DNA of 64,000 nucleotides from Fictibacillus terranigra (lineage in GTDB: Bacteria; Bacillota; Bacilli; Bacillales; Fictibacillaceae). The position numbers and the translations under genes are program-made. Position 1 is the stretch's first letter. Each line of letters starts with the position of its first letter. The notes beneath the pieces are model-generated. The model worked only from the letters and a program-made list of their open reading frames with translations, made no database searches and was not told the DNA's origin. Shown here one piece after another: positions 8,216 to 17,038 of this stretch. The DNA lies in NCBI RefSeq assembly GCF_030412265.1, contig NZ_JAUHLN010000001.1, forward strand, positions 310,001 through 374,000. Reading direction: 5' to 3'.

Positions 8216-9711
8216 TGAAAGAGCAGTCACTTGTTCACTTATCCGGTATCTATAAATCATTTTCAGATGTTCATGTGCTGAAAAATGTGAACTTTGATGT
8301 GAAGGCTGGGGAAGTTCATGCCCTAATGGGTGAGAACGGCGCAGGCAAATCAACATTGATGAAGATCATGGCTGGCATCTATGAACGAGACAAAGGGACG
8401 ATCACGGTGAAAGGGAAGGACGTGCATTTTTCCAATCCGAAAGAGGCTGAAGAGATGGGGATCGGTGTTGTGCATCAGGAGCTGAACATCATTCCGTATC
8501 TGACCATGACGGAAAATCTTTTCTTGGGAAAGGAGCTGGCGTACGGCAAAACAGGCATCTTGCGGACAAATGAAATGAGAAAACGAACGAAAAACGCACT
8601 GCAGCAGCTCGGTGTGGAGCTCCATCCCGATGCGGTGGCCGGCGAGCTTTCGGTCGGACAGCAGCAGATGATCGAGATCGCAAAAGTGCTTGAAACGAAT
8701 TCCGACTGCATCATCATGGACGAGCCCACGGCGGCACTTACCGACCGTGAAATCGAGGCGCTTTTTACCGTGATTGAAAAACTGAAGCAGCAAGGCGTCG
8801 GAATCGTCTACATCTCCCACAGGATGGAGGAAATCTTTCAGATCTGTGACCGGATCTCGGTACTCCGGGACGGTGATTTTATCGGTACGAAGATCGTCAA
8901 GGAAACGAATTTCGACGAGATTGTTTCGATGATGGTCGGCCGCCAGCTTGGAGAGCGTTTTCCTGAACGGCAGGCGAAGATCGGCCCGGAAAGGCTGAGA
9001 GTGGAAGGACTTTCAAGAAAAGAACTGTTTGAAGATATTCACTTTGACGTCAAACAGGGCGAAATCTTAGGTATCGCTGGTCTGATGGGCGCAGGGCGGA
9101 CTGAGATCATGGAAGCGATCTTCGGCTATAAGAAGAAGGACGGCGGCACCATTTATCTGGACGGCAAACCGTTGAATATTACAAAACCATCCGATGCGAT
9201 TGCAGCTGGACTCGCGTTTGTGACAGAGGACCGCAAAGATAAAGGGCTTGTTGCAGGGATGACCGTCCGCGAAAATTTAACGCTTACCAATTTGAAAGCG
9301 GTGTCAAATGGCGGTGTGATCTCAGCAAGTGAAGAGCAGAAGGAAACAGAGCGTCTTATTAAAAAGTTACACGTCAAGACGTCCGGCGGCGAACAGATCG
9401 TCAAATCATTGAGCGGCGGAAATCAGCAGAAGATCGTCATCGGTAAATGGGTGAACAATCAGCCGAAAGTGCTGATCCTGGACGAACCGACCCGTGGGGT
9501 GGACGTTGGGGCGAAAAAGGAAATCTATCAGATTATGAATGAACTGACGGAGCAGGGAGTGTCCATCATCATGGTATCCTCCGAGCTGCCGGAAATTTTG
9601 GGAATGAGTGACCGGATTCTTGTCATTCATGAAGGAAAGATCAGCAGAATCCTCGATCGTAAAGAAGCTGATCAGGAAAAAATTATGCATGCTGCAACAG
9701 GAGGGATGTAA
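8215..9711 (+). CDS. rbsA: Ribose ABC importer, ATP-binding protein
   Basis: A 498-residue protein with two ABC domains in tandem, as in monosaccharide importers of the CUT2 class. Domain 1 has Walker [13 protein letters not shown] (about 40-51), signature [13 protein letters not shown] and Walker [12 protein letters not shown]. Domain 2 has the usual degenerate Walker A ([12 protein letters not shown]), signature [14 protein letters not shown] and Walker [15 protein letters not shown]. It powers ribose import with RbsC and RbsB. Start overlaps the rbsD stop; its own stop overlaps the rbsC ribosome binding site, indicating coupled translation. Confidence 0.97.
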   Translation: MKEQSLVHLSGIYKSFSDVHVLKNVNFDVKAGEVHALMGENGAGKSTLMKIMAGIYERDKGTITVKGKDVHFSNPKEAEEMGIGVVHQELNIIPYLTMTENLFLGKELAYGKTGILRTNEMRKRTKNALQQLGVELHPDAVAGELSVGQQQMIEIAKVLETNSDCIIMDEPTAALTDREIEALFTVIEKLKQQGVGIVYISHRMEEIFQICDRISVLRDGDFIGTKIVKETNFDEIVSMMVGRQLGERFPERQAKIGPERLRVEGLSRKELFEDIHFDVKQGEILGIAGLMGAGRTEIMEAIFGYKKKDGGTIYLDGKPLNITKPSDAIAAGLAFVTEDRKDKGLVAGMTVRENLTLTNLKAVSNGGVISASEEQKETERLIKKLHVKTSGGEQIVKSLSGGNQQKIVIGKWVNNQPKVLILDEPTRGVDVGAKKEIYQIMNELTEQGVSIIMVSSELPEILGMSDRILVIHEGKISRILDRKEADQEKIMHAATGGM

Positions 9712-9712
9712 C

Positions 9713-10657
9713 ATGTCAGCCTCAACACGAAAGATTAGTATATTTCAGAAACTCGGTCCGCTCATCGGACTCGTCATCATCTTAATTGTCCTGTCCATAT
9801 TAAGTCCGGAGTTCTTCACGTTAACGAATATTCTCAACGTTCTTCGGCAGGTCTCCATTAACGCGCTCATTGCGTTTGGACTGACGTTTGTCATTTTGAC
9901 GGGAGGCATCGACCTCTCCGTCGGTTCCATGCTGGCGCTTTCCGGAGCGATTACAGCCGGGCTGATGGCTGGCGGAACTGATCCGGTAATCGCGATGCTT
10001 GCAGGATTGGCTGCCGGTACAGTAATGGGTGCGATCAACGGAATCATTATCAGCAAAGGGAAAGTGGCGCCGTTTATCGCGACACTTGCAACGATGACGA
10101 TCTTCCGTGGGTTGACGCTCGTGTACACAGAGGGAAAACCAATCACCGGCCTTTCGGATGATATGAGCTTTGTCTGGATGGGCCGCGGATATTTCCTGGG
10201 AATTCCGTTCCCGGTCATCTGGATGCTGCTTGCGTTCGCTGTCCTCTGGTTCATCTTGAAAAAGACGACCTTTGGAAGAAGAACGTATGCGATCGGCGGA
10301 AACGAAGAAGCATCATTGCTTTCAGGGATTAAAGTCGGACGCATCAAAGTCATGATCTACTCGCTCACCGGTTTACTGAGTGCGTTCGCAGGTATTATTC
10401 TTACGTCCCGTTTGAATTCTGCTCAGCCTACGGCAGGAACGGCGTACGAGCTCGATGCCATCGCAGCCGTTGTGCTTGGCGGGACAAGCCTATCTGGCGG
10501 TAAAGGCTGGATCTTCGGCACACTGGTCGGTGCCCTCATCATTGGGGTGCTGAACAACGGATTGAATCTGCTAAACGTTTCATCCTTCTACCAGCAGGTC
10601 GTCAAGGGGGGAGTCATCCTGCTCGCTGTCCTGATCGACCGGAAGAAGGCAGCGTAG
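9713..10657 (+). CDS. rbsC: Ribose ABC importer, permease
   Basis: A 314-residue CUT2-class membrane permease with about 8-10 hydrophobic segments. The family motif GLTFVILTGGIDLSVGSMLALSGA lies near residues 60-83, and the EAA-like cytoplasmic region includes GGNEEASLLSGIKVGRIKVMIY. ATG 9713 follows CAGGAGGGATG that overlaps the end of rbsA. It forms the membrane channel for ribose with RbsA. Confidence 0.95.
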   Translation: MSASTRKISIFQKLGPLIGLVIILIVLSILSPEFFTLTNILNVLRQVSINALIAFGLTFVILTGGIDLSVGSMLALSGAITAGLMAGGTDPVIAMLAGLAAGTVMGAINGIIISKGKVAPFIATLATMTIFRGLTLVYTEGKPITGLSDDMSFVWMGRGYFLGIPFPVIWMLLAFAVLWFILKKTTFGRRTYAIGGNEEASLLSGIKVGRIKVMIYSLTGLLSAFAGIILTSRLNSAQPTAGTAYELDAIAAVVLGGTSLSGGKGWIFGTLVGALIIGVLNNGLNLLNVSSFYQQVVKGGVILLAVLIDRKKAA

Positions 10658-10674
10658 GAGTTTCGAGGAGGTTT

Positions 10675-10724
10675 GGTGCCAGGCACCGCAATTACACACT
10701 TGTGTAACATCGGTGCCTGGCACC
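10675..10724. repeat. GGTGCC double-palindrome element, TTACACA spacer type
   Basis: Arms at 10675-10687 and 10712-10724 with the GCAATTACACACTTGTGTAA spacer, 50 bp in all. It lies between rbsC and rbsB. A hairpin here could shield or separate the rbsB message, allowing more binding protein than permease; that role is inference. Confidence 0.92.
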
Positions 10725-10768
10725 TGTTAAACCAATATAGCATTACGACAAAAAGGGAGGATTTATCA

Positions 10769-11695
10769 ATGAAAAAAATGTTCAAGAGTTTAATTGTTCT
10801 CGTCATTGGGGCTTTAATTCTGACCGCTTGTTCCACAAAAGCACCAGGTTCAGATGACAGCAAGAAAAAGGGCAAGGGAGATCTAAAGATCGGGCTATCG
10901 GTTTCAACACTTAACAACCCATTCTTTGTGACATTAAAAGAAGGGGCTGAGAAAGAAGCGAAAAAAGCTGGCGTTCAGCTGAAAACAGTTGATGCACAGG
11001 ATGATTCTGCAAAGCAGGTCAATGACATCGAGGACTTGATCCAGCAAGGTGTGGATGTGCTTTTAGTAAACCCAACAGACTCAGCAGCGATTTCTTCTGC
11101 CATTGAATCAGCAAACAGCGCAAACATTCCAGTCATTACGGTTGACCGCAGTGCAGAAGGCGGAAAAGTAGTTTCTCATATTGCTTCAGATAACGTAGCA
11201 GGCGGAAAAATGGCCGGCGATTATATTGCCAAGCAGCTTAAAGGCAAGGGAAATGTAGTAGAGCTTGAAGGAATCTCAGGATCATCAGCAGCACGCGAAC
11301 GCGGTGAAGGTTTCCATAAAGCAGTCGATAACCAGAAAGGCATCAAAGTCGTTGCAAAACAAACAGCAAGCTTTGACCGTGCTAAAGGCTTGAACGTTAT
11401 GGAGAACATCCTGCAAGGCAACAAAAATGTCGATGCAGTATTTGCTCATAATGATGAGATGGCACTAGGAGCGCTACAGGCGCTTGAAGCAGCCGGTTTG
11501 AAAGATGTCGTTGTAGTCGGATTTGATGCAACGGATGATGCACAAAAAGCAGTAAAAGAAGGAAAAATGGCGGCAACTGTTGCTCAAAAACCAGACATGA
11601 TTGGTGCAGAGGCTGTTAAAACAGCAGTAAAAGTGAACAAAGACGAGAAAGTCGAAAAGTTCATTCCAGTAGATTTGGATCTCATTACAAAATAA
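10769..11695 (+). CDS. rbsB: D-ribose-binding lipoprotein
   Basis: A 308-residue CUT2 substrate-binding protein. The N-terminal signal ends in lipobox LTAC (Cys near residue 19), so it is lipid-anchored on the outer face of the membrane. The mature part begins DLKIGLSVSTLNNPFFVTLKEGAE, typical of ribose-binding folds, with VVVGFDATDDAQKAVKEGKMAATVAQ late in the protein. ATG 10769 has AAGGGAGG upstream. Last gene of the operon, flanked on both sides by palindromic elements. Confidence 0.96.
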   Translation: MKKMFKSLIVLVIGALILTACSTKAPGSDDSKKKGKGDLKIGLSVSTLNNPFFVTLKEGAEKEAKKAGVQLKTVDAQDDSAKQVNDIEDLIQQGVDVLLVNPTDSAAISSAIESANSANIPVITVDRSAEGGKVVSHIASDNVAGGKMAGDYIAKQLKGKGNVVELEGISGSSAARERGEGFHKAVDNQKGIKVVAKQTASFDRAKGLNVMENILQGNKNVDAVFAHNDEMALGALQALEAAGLKDVVVVGFDATDDAQKAVKEGKMAATVAQKPDMIGAEAVKTAVKVNKDEKVEKFIPVDLDLITK

Positions 11696-11711
11696 AAGCC
11701 ATTTAGTGAGC

Positions 11712-11761
11712 GGTGCCAGGCACTCCAATTACACATTTGTGGAATGGAGGTGCCTGGCACC
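11712..11761. repeat. GGTGCC double-palindrome element, TTACACA spacer type, slightly diverged
   Basis: Left arm GGTGCCAGGCACT (11712-11724), right arm GGTGCCTGGCACC (11749-11761), spacer CCAATTACACATTTGTGGAA and a few bases. It lies 16 bp after rbsB and may end the rbs transcript, although no long T-run follows. Confidence 0.88.
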
Positions 11762-11876
11762 TCTGCTTGTAGCACCACTTCTATTTCCGGGGAAATTCCA
11801 CAATTTTTGCAGGATATCAGCCCTTCATTTTCATATATTACAAGGATAGATGTCAGGTGAAAGTGAAGGATCCTTG

Positions 11877-12519
11877 ATACGTTTTACGATGCGATGGAAC
11901 GGCTTCAGAAAGACACGGCCGACCAGCTTTTTAAAGTGCTGGAGTAGCAGAAGGATTACATCCAGTGTACGGACAGATCTATTTGTACGAGCTGTACAGG
12001 CTTCGATATTTATTGCTCACCAACCGGCTGCAGGAATTTGACGAAGCCGCAGCCCTGATGCACAAATACAATTCGAAATTTTCTCCGTTCGAGGCCAACC
12101 TTTTCGACTTTTTACAGGGCATTTACTATGGCCAGAAAGAACAGTTTGCCCATGCATTAGCCATCCACAGCCGAAACGAGGCTGATGCAGAGCTGTATCT
12201 TACGAAGGTGACAGATTACTATTATTATTTATCTGCTGTACATGGACATCTGTATCATTATTCCTTGTCCGTACATTATGCCTGCAAAGCGCTTCGGGTC
12301 TATCAGAACAGCAACAACCTGCTGCGTATTGTGTATGTCAAAATGATATTGGCCGTTAACTTTATTTTTATCGGACAATATGAGAAAAGCGAGGAGACGC
12401 TGCTGCTCATTTTACGCGATGCCGAACAGCTGAAGGACAGAGAATCGCTCGACTATTACGCAACGGCTCTTCAATTAAAAGAGGCATTAAGGCATACGGC
12501 TTGTAATAATTTTTGTTGA
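11877..12519 (+). pseudogene. Remnant of a TPR-type regulator (NprR/Rap-like)
   Basis: From 11965 an open frame gives MYGQIYLYELYRLRYLLLTN and a series of helical repeats (HALAIHSRNEADAELYL, YSLSVHYACKALRVYQNSNN, GQYEKSEETLLLILRDAEQL) like the TPR domains of RNPP regulators. Upstream, the same protein is recognisable in another frame (ILDTFYDAMERLQKDTADQL) but is broken by a TAG after FKVLE and by a frameshift at about 11960. No HTH domain remains. The 184-residue surviving frame is much shorter than an intact regulator of about 400. It is a decayed gene; exact parent family uncertain. Confidence 0.55.
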
Positions 12520-12540
12520 AGTTTAAAAGCTGATTAATAG

Positions 12541-12576
12541 AGAAGAAGGTGCTTGGGCGAGCATCTTCTTCTTTTC
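12541..12576 (+). terminator. Hairpin terminator
   Basis: AGAAGAAGGTGCT and AGCATCTTCTTCT arms around a 6-base loop, followed by a T-rich stretch. Confidence 0.75.
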
Positions 12577-12672
12577 GTTTGGGTGCGATTTTTTGCATCT
12601 CTTGCTTCTCGCATGTAAAAAATACTGCTTTGTTTTATAATAAATCTATACCAGATAAAGGAGACTACTTAC

Positions 12673-13431
12673 ATGCATCCAATGCCAATTGACATATCAA
12701 GTACTGATGCTTTGAACAGTATTGGTGAAGTCATACTTCTTGCAGATAAAGAGTACAATCTTATCTGGATGAACCTAAAAGCGAAAGAGGTTTTAGGGAG
12801 TATTGCCCCGTTTTATGGGCTTTCGGGTTCAGATGATTTTATCGGTTTGAATATGGACTTTTTTCACCAAAAGCCTGACCATCAGCGCAGAGTAATGGGA
12901 CAGCTCAAGGATGGGCATAGAGCAAGGATCAATATTAAAGACAAAGTGATCGCAGATATCGTAATTACCCCTATTCTAAAAGGCCAAAATCAAGAAAACC
13001 TGGTAGGTTATATGGTCATGTTAATGGACGTTACCTCCAAAGCCCAAGAGGATAATCGTAAAGAGAAACTAATTAAAGACCTCTCTGTGCCGATACTCAA
13101 TATTTGGGATGGGACGATTGCTCTAACGCTCATAGGAAACATGGACATAGAACGGGGAGAGCATATTATAACTACAGTTCTAGAGGAATGTGTCCAAAAG
13201 CGCGTCAGGTTTGTAATGGTCAGTTTAAGAGGTATCACCACCTTTGATGATAGTGTCAGAAATAATCTGACAAAACTATATGACTGTCTGAACTTAATTG
13301 GGGTAGAATGTATTGTTGTTGGCATTAATCCTGAGCTGGCAATAAGCATTCAAGAGTTAAATAATATCCCGACATTTAAAGATGCTCATGCTGGATTAAA
13401 ATATATTATTTCATTGGAAAATAGCAAGTAG
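12673..13431 (+). CDS. PAS-STAS protein (RsbR-like stress signalling)
   Basis: A 252-residue soluble protein. Residues about 8-125 form a PAS-like sensor (DALNSIGEVILLADKEYNLIWMN through GYMVMLMDVT). Residues about 137-248 form a STAS domain resembling the C-terminal half of stressosome RsbR proteins (LSVPILNIWDGTIALTLIGNMD, then LIGVECIVVGINPELA). The two Thr phosphorylated by RsbT in RsbRA appear replaced: GTIDTE is GNMDIE here and the VDT region reads TTFDDS. No RsbS/RsbT neighbours are present. It may join stressosomes or act alone. The PAS lacks the flavin-binding Cys motif of LOV domains such as YtvA. Confidence 0.75.
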   Translation: MHPMPIDISSTDALNSIGEVILLADKEYNLIWMNLKAKEVLGSIAPFYGLSGSDDFIGLNMDFFHQKPDHQRRVMGQLKDGHRARINIKDKVIADIVITPILKGQNQENLVGYMVMLMDVTSKAQEDNRKEKLIKDLSVPILNIWDGTIALTLIGNMDIERGEHIITTVLEECVQKRVRFVMVSLRGITTFDDSVRNNLTKLYDCLNLIGVECIVVGINPELAISIQELNNIPTFKDAHAGLKYIISLENSK

Positions 13432-13597
13432 AAGCTTCCCGTTGGCGGATTTTATCTGAATAGTTTGTCAGTTTTTAGCTTTAAAAGTCGCTTTTGTTCC
13501 ATAAACCTCGCATCCATGTTAAGGTGGACAAAAGATGTTTTTATTTAGGGATTTTCGACTTCTCTTAGTCACCCCTTTATAAGGGAAGGAGTCAGAA

Positions 13598-13969
13598 ATG
13601 GGAAACATTAGCGTTTTTTTAGATGACTACCGGAAAGCACCCGAAGGCTATGTTTTAGCGGAGACGATTGACGATTGTATGGATTTGCTGCGAAAATTTC
13701 CTGTCGAACATCTTTCTTTGGATCACGACTTAGTAAATAAACACAGGAATGGTTTAATGCTTGTTCAAATGATGGTGGATGAAAGATTATTTGCCAACCG
13801 CATAACGATTCATTCTGCCAATTCAGTTGGCGGCAAAGCGATGTACAACTGCCTAAAACAGGCACAAACAGATTCTATCCTTTCCACCTCGACCATTGTA
13901 TCGTTAAGACCCCTGCCCCTAAAATATTTCCCGCCTAGGGTTCTCCAGCACTATTTAGACGTCCAGTAG
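13598..13969 (+). CDS. Receiver-like small protein (cyclic-phosphate-processing receiver family)
   Basis: A 123-residue protein with a response-regulator-like fold. The acidic pocket FLDDYRKAPEGY (residues 7-18), LSLDHDL (about 43-49) and HSANSVGGKAMY (about 72-83) are the recognisable motifs of the receiver-like domain annotated as cyclic-phosphate processing. No DNA-binding domain or kinase is adjacent. GGAAGGAGTCAGAA precedes ATG 13598. The name is by family resemblance and the biochemical role is not established from sequence. Confidence 0.7.
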   Translation: MGNISVFLDDYRKAPEGYVLAETIDDCMDLLRKFPVEHLSLDHDLVNKHRNGLMLVQMMVDERLFANRITIHSANSVGGKAMYNCLKQAQTDSILSTSTIVSLRPLPLKYFPPRVLQHYLDVQ

Positions 13970-14078
13970 ACCTCTTTTCTAGTAGACCACCTATCGCATT
14001 GAGACATATACAAAACACCATCATAAGGCTGCGATGGCCCAAATTTTTTTGGGGCGGAGCAGTCTTTTTTTCAAATTT

Positions 14079-14128
14079 GGTGCCAGGCACCACAATTACA
14101 CAAGTGTGTAACGCTGGTGCCTGGCACC
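14079..14128. repeat. GGTGCC double-palindrome element, TTACACA spacer type
   Basis: Arms at 14079-14091 and 14116-14128 around ACAATTACACAAGTGTGTAA, 50 bp. It lies outside the rbs operon, beside the 21-bp tandem array, in the gene-free stretch 13970-14385. Confidence 0.92.
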
Positions 14129-14166
14129 ACACAAACTGAATAGCTCCGAACTGAAAATAATGTGTT

Positions 14167-14292
14167 TGGTGAGTTAATGTTAGAAAACCGTGAGTAAAGT
14201 GTGTCGAACCGTGAGTAATCGGATAATTTTGGTGAGTAAAAACTTCATTTCCGTGAGTAAACCAAACAAAACCGTGAGAAACCAAAAGTGCC
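14167..14292. repeat. Six-copy 21-bp tandem array of GTGAGTAA boxes
   Basis: GTGAG occurs at 14169, 14190, 14211, 14232, 14253 and 14274, exactly 21 bp apart each time. Most copies read CCGTGAGTAA or TGGTGAGTAA, and the other half of the unit varies. Twenty-one base pairs is two helical turns, so all boxes lie on one DNA face. On the minus strand the same array reads as seven-residue repeats (THG/THQ plus four variable residues) in an open frame that lacks a convincing start, so a protein origin cannot be excluded. Confidence 0.85.
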
Positions 14293-14385
14293 AGATCGAA
14301 TGTACTCGGCTGGCCATCGAACAGATGGCCGAATTGGCTGGCAGTATACCAAAAAAGGCAATAAAGCTACTGGATTGCTTCCCTT

Positions 14386-15405
14386 TTACCCCCGAACCTT
14401 CCCTGTCGACTCCCGCACGATCAACTCTGACGGAAGCAGCAGTTCGATGATCGGCTCACCCTTATGCTGCATGCGCCACATGAGCTGCTCGACGGCTTTT
14501 CGGCCGTACAGATCCAAATCAATGTTCATCGTCGTGATCTTCGGAATAGACAACCGGGACAGCATTCCGTTGTCAAAACTGCAAACGGAGGCTTGGCCTG
14601 GAACAGCGATGCCGTGCTGCTGCAGGGCGGACCTCACAAAAAATCCAAACCCATCGTTCACGCAAAACCAGGCACTGGGCTGAATATCGAGCCCCTGCAC
14701 AAGCGCCGTAACCTCCTGATCATCTTCAAGAACCTCACTGAACACAAAATCCTCCTTAAGCGGGATCCCATGCTCCTGAAGTGCGAGCCTGTAGCCTTCC
14801 AAACGCTCCTGGTAACTCGGGGAAAGCGTCGCGTTTCCAACGTACGCGATATCCCGGTGGCCGAGCCCGATCAGATGCTTGACCGCGGTATACGCGCCGA
14901 ACCGGTTGTTCGTCACAATGGCATCCGCCTGAATGAGTGGATGGTGGTGGTCGATCATCACTGTCGGTATGCCGGTCGCAATCACAGCGTTACTGTACTC
15001 CGTACTGATGTGCGAGAGAATGAGCACACCATCGACCTTACCCTCCGCGATAAAGGAAGGAAGGACAAGATGGTCCCGTGCCTCGGTGTTGACCGACTGG
15101 ATGAGCAGGTTCATCCCGCGTGCGGCCACTTCTTTTTCAATACTCAAATAGATTTCTCCGAAAAAACTTTTAAGCGAAAACGCATAATCGGAAGCGATCA
15201 GACCGATCGTTCCTGTTCCGGTGCCAGCCAAACCATTAGCCACAACGGACTTTTTGCCGCTGTATCCCATTTCTTGTGCCGTTTTTTCCACGAGCTTTCT
15301 CGTGGCCTCACTCACGCCCGGTTTCCCGGACAGTGCCTGGGAAACAGAGTTTTTCGATATATTCAATGCATCGGCAATATCTTGCATAGAGATTTTTTTC
15401 GCCAT
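14386..15405 (-). CDS. LacI-family regulator of the mannoside operon
   Basis: A 339-residue LacI/GalR protein with HTH MAKKISMQDIADALNISKNSVSQALSGKPGVS and a periplasmic-binding-like effector domain (GTIGLIASDYAFSLKSFFGEIY onwards). It ends with ELIVRESTGKVRG. It is transcribed away from the sugar ABC/GH130 operon that begins 310 bp on, the usual layout for a local repressor. TGACAGCGCTTACT at 15675-15688, just before the operon start, is a possible target. Its effector is probably the imported oligosaccharide or its phosphate. Confidence 0.9.
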   Translation of the reverse strand: MAKKISMQDIADALNISKNSVSQALSGKPGVSEATRKLVEKTAQEMGYSGKKSVVANGLAGTGTGTIGLIASDYAFSLKSFFGEIYLSIEKEVAARGMNLLIQSVNTEARDHLVLPSFIAEGKVDGVLILSHISTEYSNAVIATGIPTVMIDHHHPLIQADAIVTNNRFGAYTAVKHLIGLGHRDIAYVGNATLSPSYQERLEGYRLALQEHGIPLKEDFVFSEVLEDDQEVTALVQGLDIQPSAWFCVNDGFGFFVRSALQQHGIAVPGQASVCSFDNGMLSRLSIPKITTMNIDLDLYGRKAVEQLMWRMQHKGEPIIELLLPSELIVRESTGKVRG

Positions 15406-15548
15406 TTCTCTTCAACCCTTCAGCTTTTATCATCTATATAAATTACACACGAACAATTTGTCACGTTACAGTTAAACTATAACCCAATCCACCGAACTCG
15501 TAAACTATCACAAGGAAATTCAACCATTTATTTTTCAGATAAAAAGAA

Positions 15549-15688
15549 TTGACAGAACTTTTGTAATCATGTAAAACTGTAATTGTAAAGTTATTAATCA
15601 CATTACAAAAGTTACAAATAGAATAAAATGTAATGTTTTCCAAACGAGCGAGCGTAAATTTTTTTGGGGGAAGATGACAGCGCTTACT
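15549..15688 (+). promoter_or_regulatory. Regulatory region of the mannoside ABC operon
   Basis: TTGACA at 15549-15554 with a weak -10 (TAAAAC, 15572-15577) is a candidate promoter. TGTAA or its complement TTACA occurs at 15562, 15570, 15578, 15584, 15603, 15612 and 15629, an unusual density even for AT-rich DNA. TGACAGCGCTTACT at 15675-15688 has the CG-centred shape of a LacI/CcpA operator and matches the cre pattern except at its last base. Confidence 0.45.
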
Positions 15689-15715
15689 CAAACTATCGTA
15701 TTGGGGGATATTGTG

Positions 15716-17038
15716 ATGAAAATGAAGAAGGCAGCTTCACTTTTGCTTGGTGCGACACTGACCGTTTCGGCGCTCTCGGCTTGTTCGACGGGAAACCCGG
15801 TAAGTGAAGATTCATCAAAGAACGGAACGACAACGATTGAGTTCTGGGCAGCACCAAACCCGCCTCAGCAGGCGTACTGGAAAGAAACCGCCAAAGAATT
15901 TGAAAAAAGCCACCCGAAAATCAAGATCAAGGTGAGTCCGATCAAGGAAAGCCCGACGTCGGAAGCGAGCATCCAATCCGCGATCGCGGGTAAAGAAGCA
16001 CCGACGATGTCTGAGAACATCAACCGCGGATTCGCTGCACAGCTCGCGGAAAGCAAGGCGATCGAACCGCTGAACAAGCTGGATGGATACAATGACATCA
16101 TTCAATCCCGCAGCATGAGTGACACGATCAAAGGCTGGAAATTCTCTGACGGCAACCAATATGTATTGCCGATCTCCTCTAATGCCATGCTGTTCGGCTG
16201 GAGACTCGATATCCTGAAAAAGCTTGGCTATAGCGAGCCGCCGAAAACCTACAGCGAAGTGATTGACGTAACAAAGAAACTAAAAGCAAAGTACCCGGAC
16301 AAATACTTATGGGCAAAGCCAGACCTTGCTGATCCGACGGCCTGGAAGCGCTGGTTCGACTTCTTCATGCTTTATGACGCGGCGTCCCAAGGAAACAATT
16401 TTATAGAAGGAAGTAAGCTCGTGGCTGACGATAAAGCCGGTGTGGATGTGCTGAACTTCATGAACGATATCCGTCAGGAAAAAGGCATCCTTACGAAGCA
16501 GTCGAAGGATCCGTTCGAAACCGGTCTTGGCATCTTTACCGACATCGGACCGTGGACGCTTACGTATTGGGCAGAAAAATTCCCGGAGATGAAATACAAG
16601 GAAACGTTCGCTCTCTCCGCACCGCCAGTGCCGGACGGAGCTAGTACAAAGGATGTATCCACGTTTGCGGATACAAAAGGCCTTGTCATCTATACCTCTG
16701 CCCCTGAAAACGAGAAAAAAGCAGCGATGGAATTCATGAAATGGGTATATTCGAAGCCTGAGAACGATGTGAAGTGGTTTGAGAAGACGAACCTGCCGCC
16801 TGCACGCGATGATTTGGCAACCAACGATGCGTTCAAACCGATCTTTGACAAAAATCCAGCGCTCAAGCCTTACGCATTGGCGGTTCCAAATGCTGTTCCA
16901 TCCATTGATAACGCGAAATACAATGAACTTCAAACCTATATTGGCCAATATGCCGTCAACCCTGTCGTAAAAGGGGAAGTACAGCCGAAGAAAGGCTGGG
17001 AAAAGATGAAAGAGGCCATTGAGGGGGATCTCAAGTAA
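15716..17038 (+). CDS. Sugar ABC transporter substrate-binding lipoprotein (family 1)
   Basis: A 440-residue extracellular binding protein of the CUT1 class. The signal peptide ends in lipobox LSAC (Cys near residue 22), followed by TTIEFWAAPNPPQQAYWKETAKEFEKSHP, the usual start of the mature fold. GGGGG lies 9 bp before ATG 15716. Its stop overlaps the first permease start (TAATG). Together with the two permeases and the GH130/DUF1861 genes it probably brings in a mannose-containing oligosaccharide. No ATPase gene is present, so a shared MsmX-type ATPase is expected. Confidence 0.93.
   Translation: MKMKKAASLLLGATLTVSALSACSTGNPVSEDSSKNGTTTIEFWAAPNPPQQAYWKETAKEFEKSHPKIKIKVSPIKESPTSEASIQSAIAGKEAPTMSENINRGFAAQLAESKAIEPLNKLDGYNDIIQSRSMSDTIKGWKFSDGNQYVLPISSNAMLFGWRLDILKKLGYSEPPKTYSEVIDVTKKLKAKYPDKYLWAKPDLADPTAWKRWFDFFMLYDAASQGNNFIEGSKLVADDKAGVDVLNFMNDIRQEKGILTKQSKDPFETGLGIFTDIGPWTLTYWAEKFPEMKYKETFALSAPPVPDGASTKDVSTFADTKGLVIYTSAPENEKKAAMEFMKWVYSKPENDVKWFEKTNLPPARDDLATNDAFKPIFDKNPALKPYALAVPNAVPSIDNAKYNELQTYIGQYAVNPVVKGEVQPKKGWEKMKEAIEGDLK

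Noticed and set aside
13935-14285. Minus-strand frame with THG/THQ seven-residue repeats
   Set aside because: It arises from the 21-bp DNA array and continues through a GGTGCC element; no ribosome binding site. Kept as a DNA repeat, with the coding option mentioned.
14464-15441. 325-residue plus-strand open frame
   Set aside because: Exactly antisense to the LacI gene, with histidine/arginine-rich shadow composition and no ribosome binding site.
16307-16948. 213-residue minus-strand open frame
   Set aside because: Antisense to the binding-protein gene, with no start signal.
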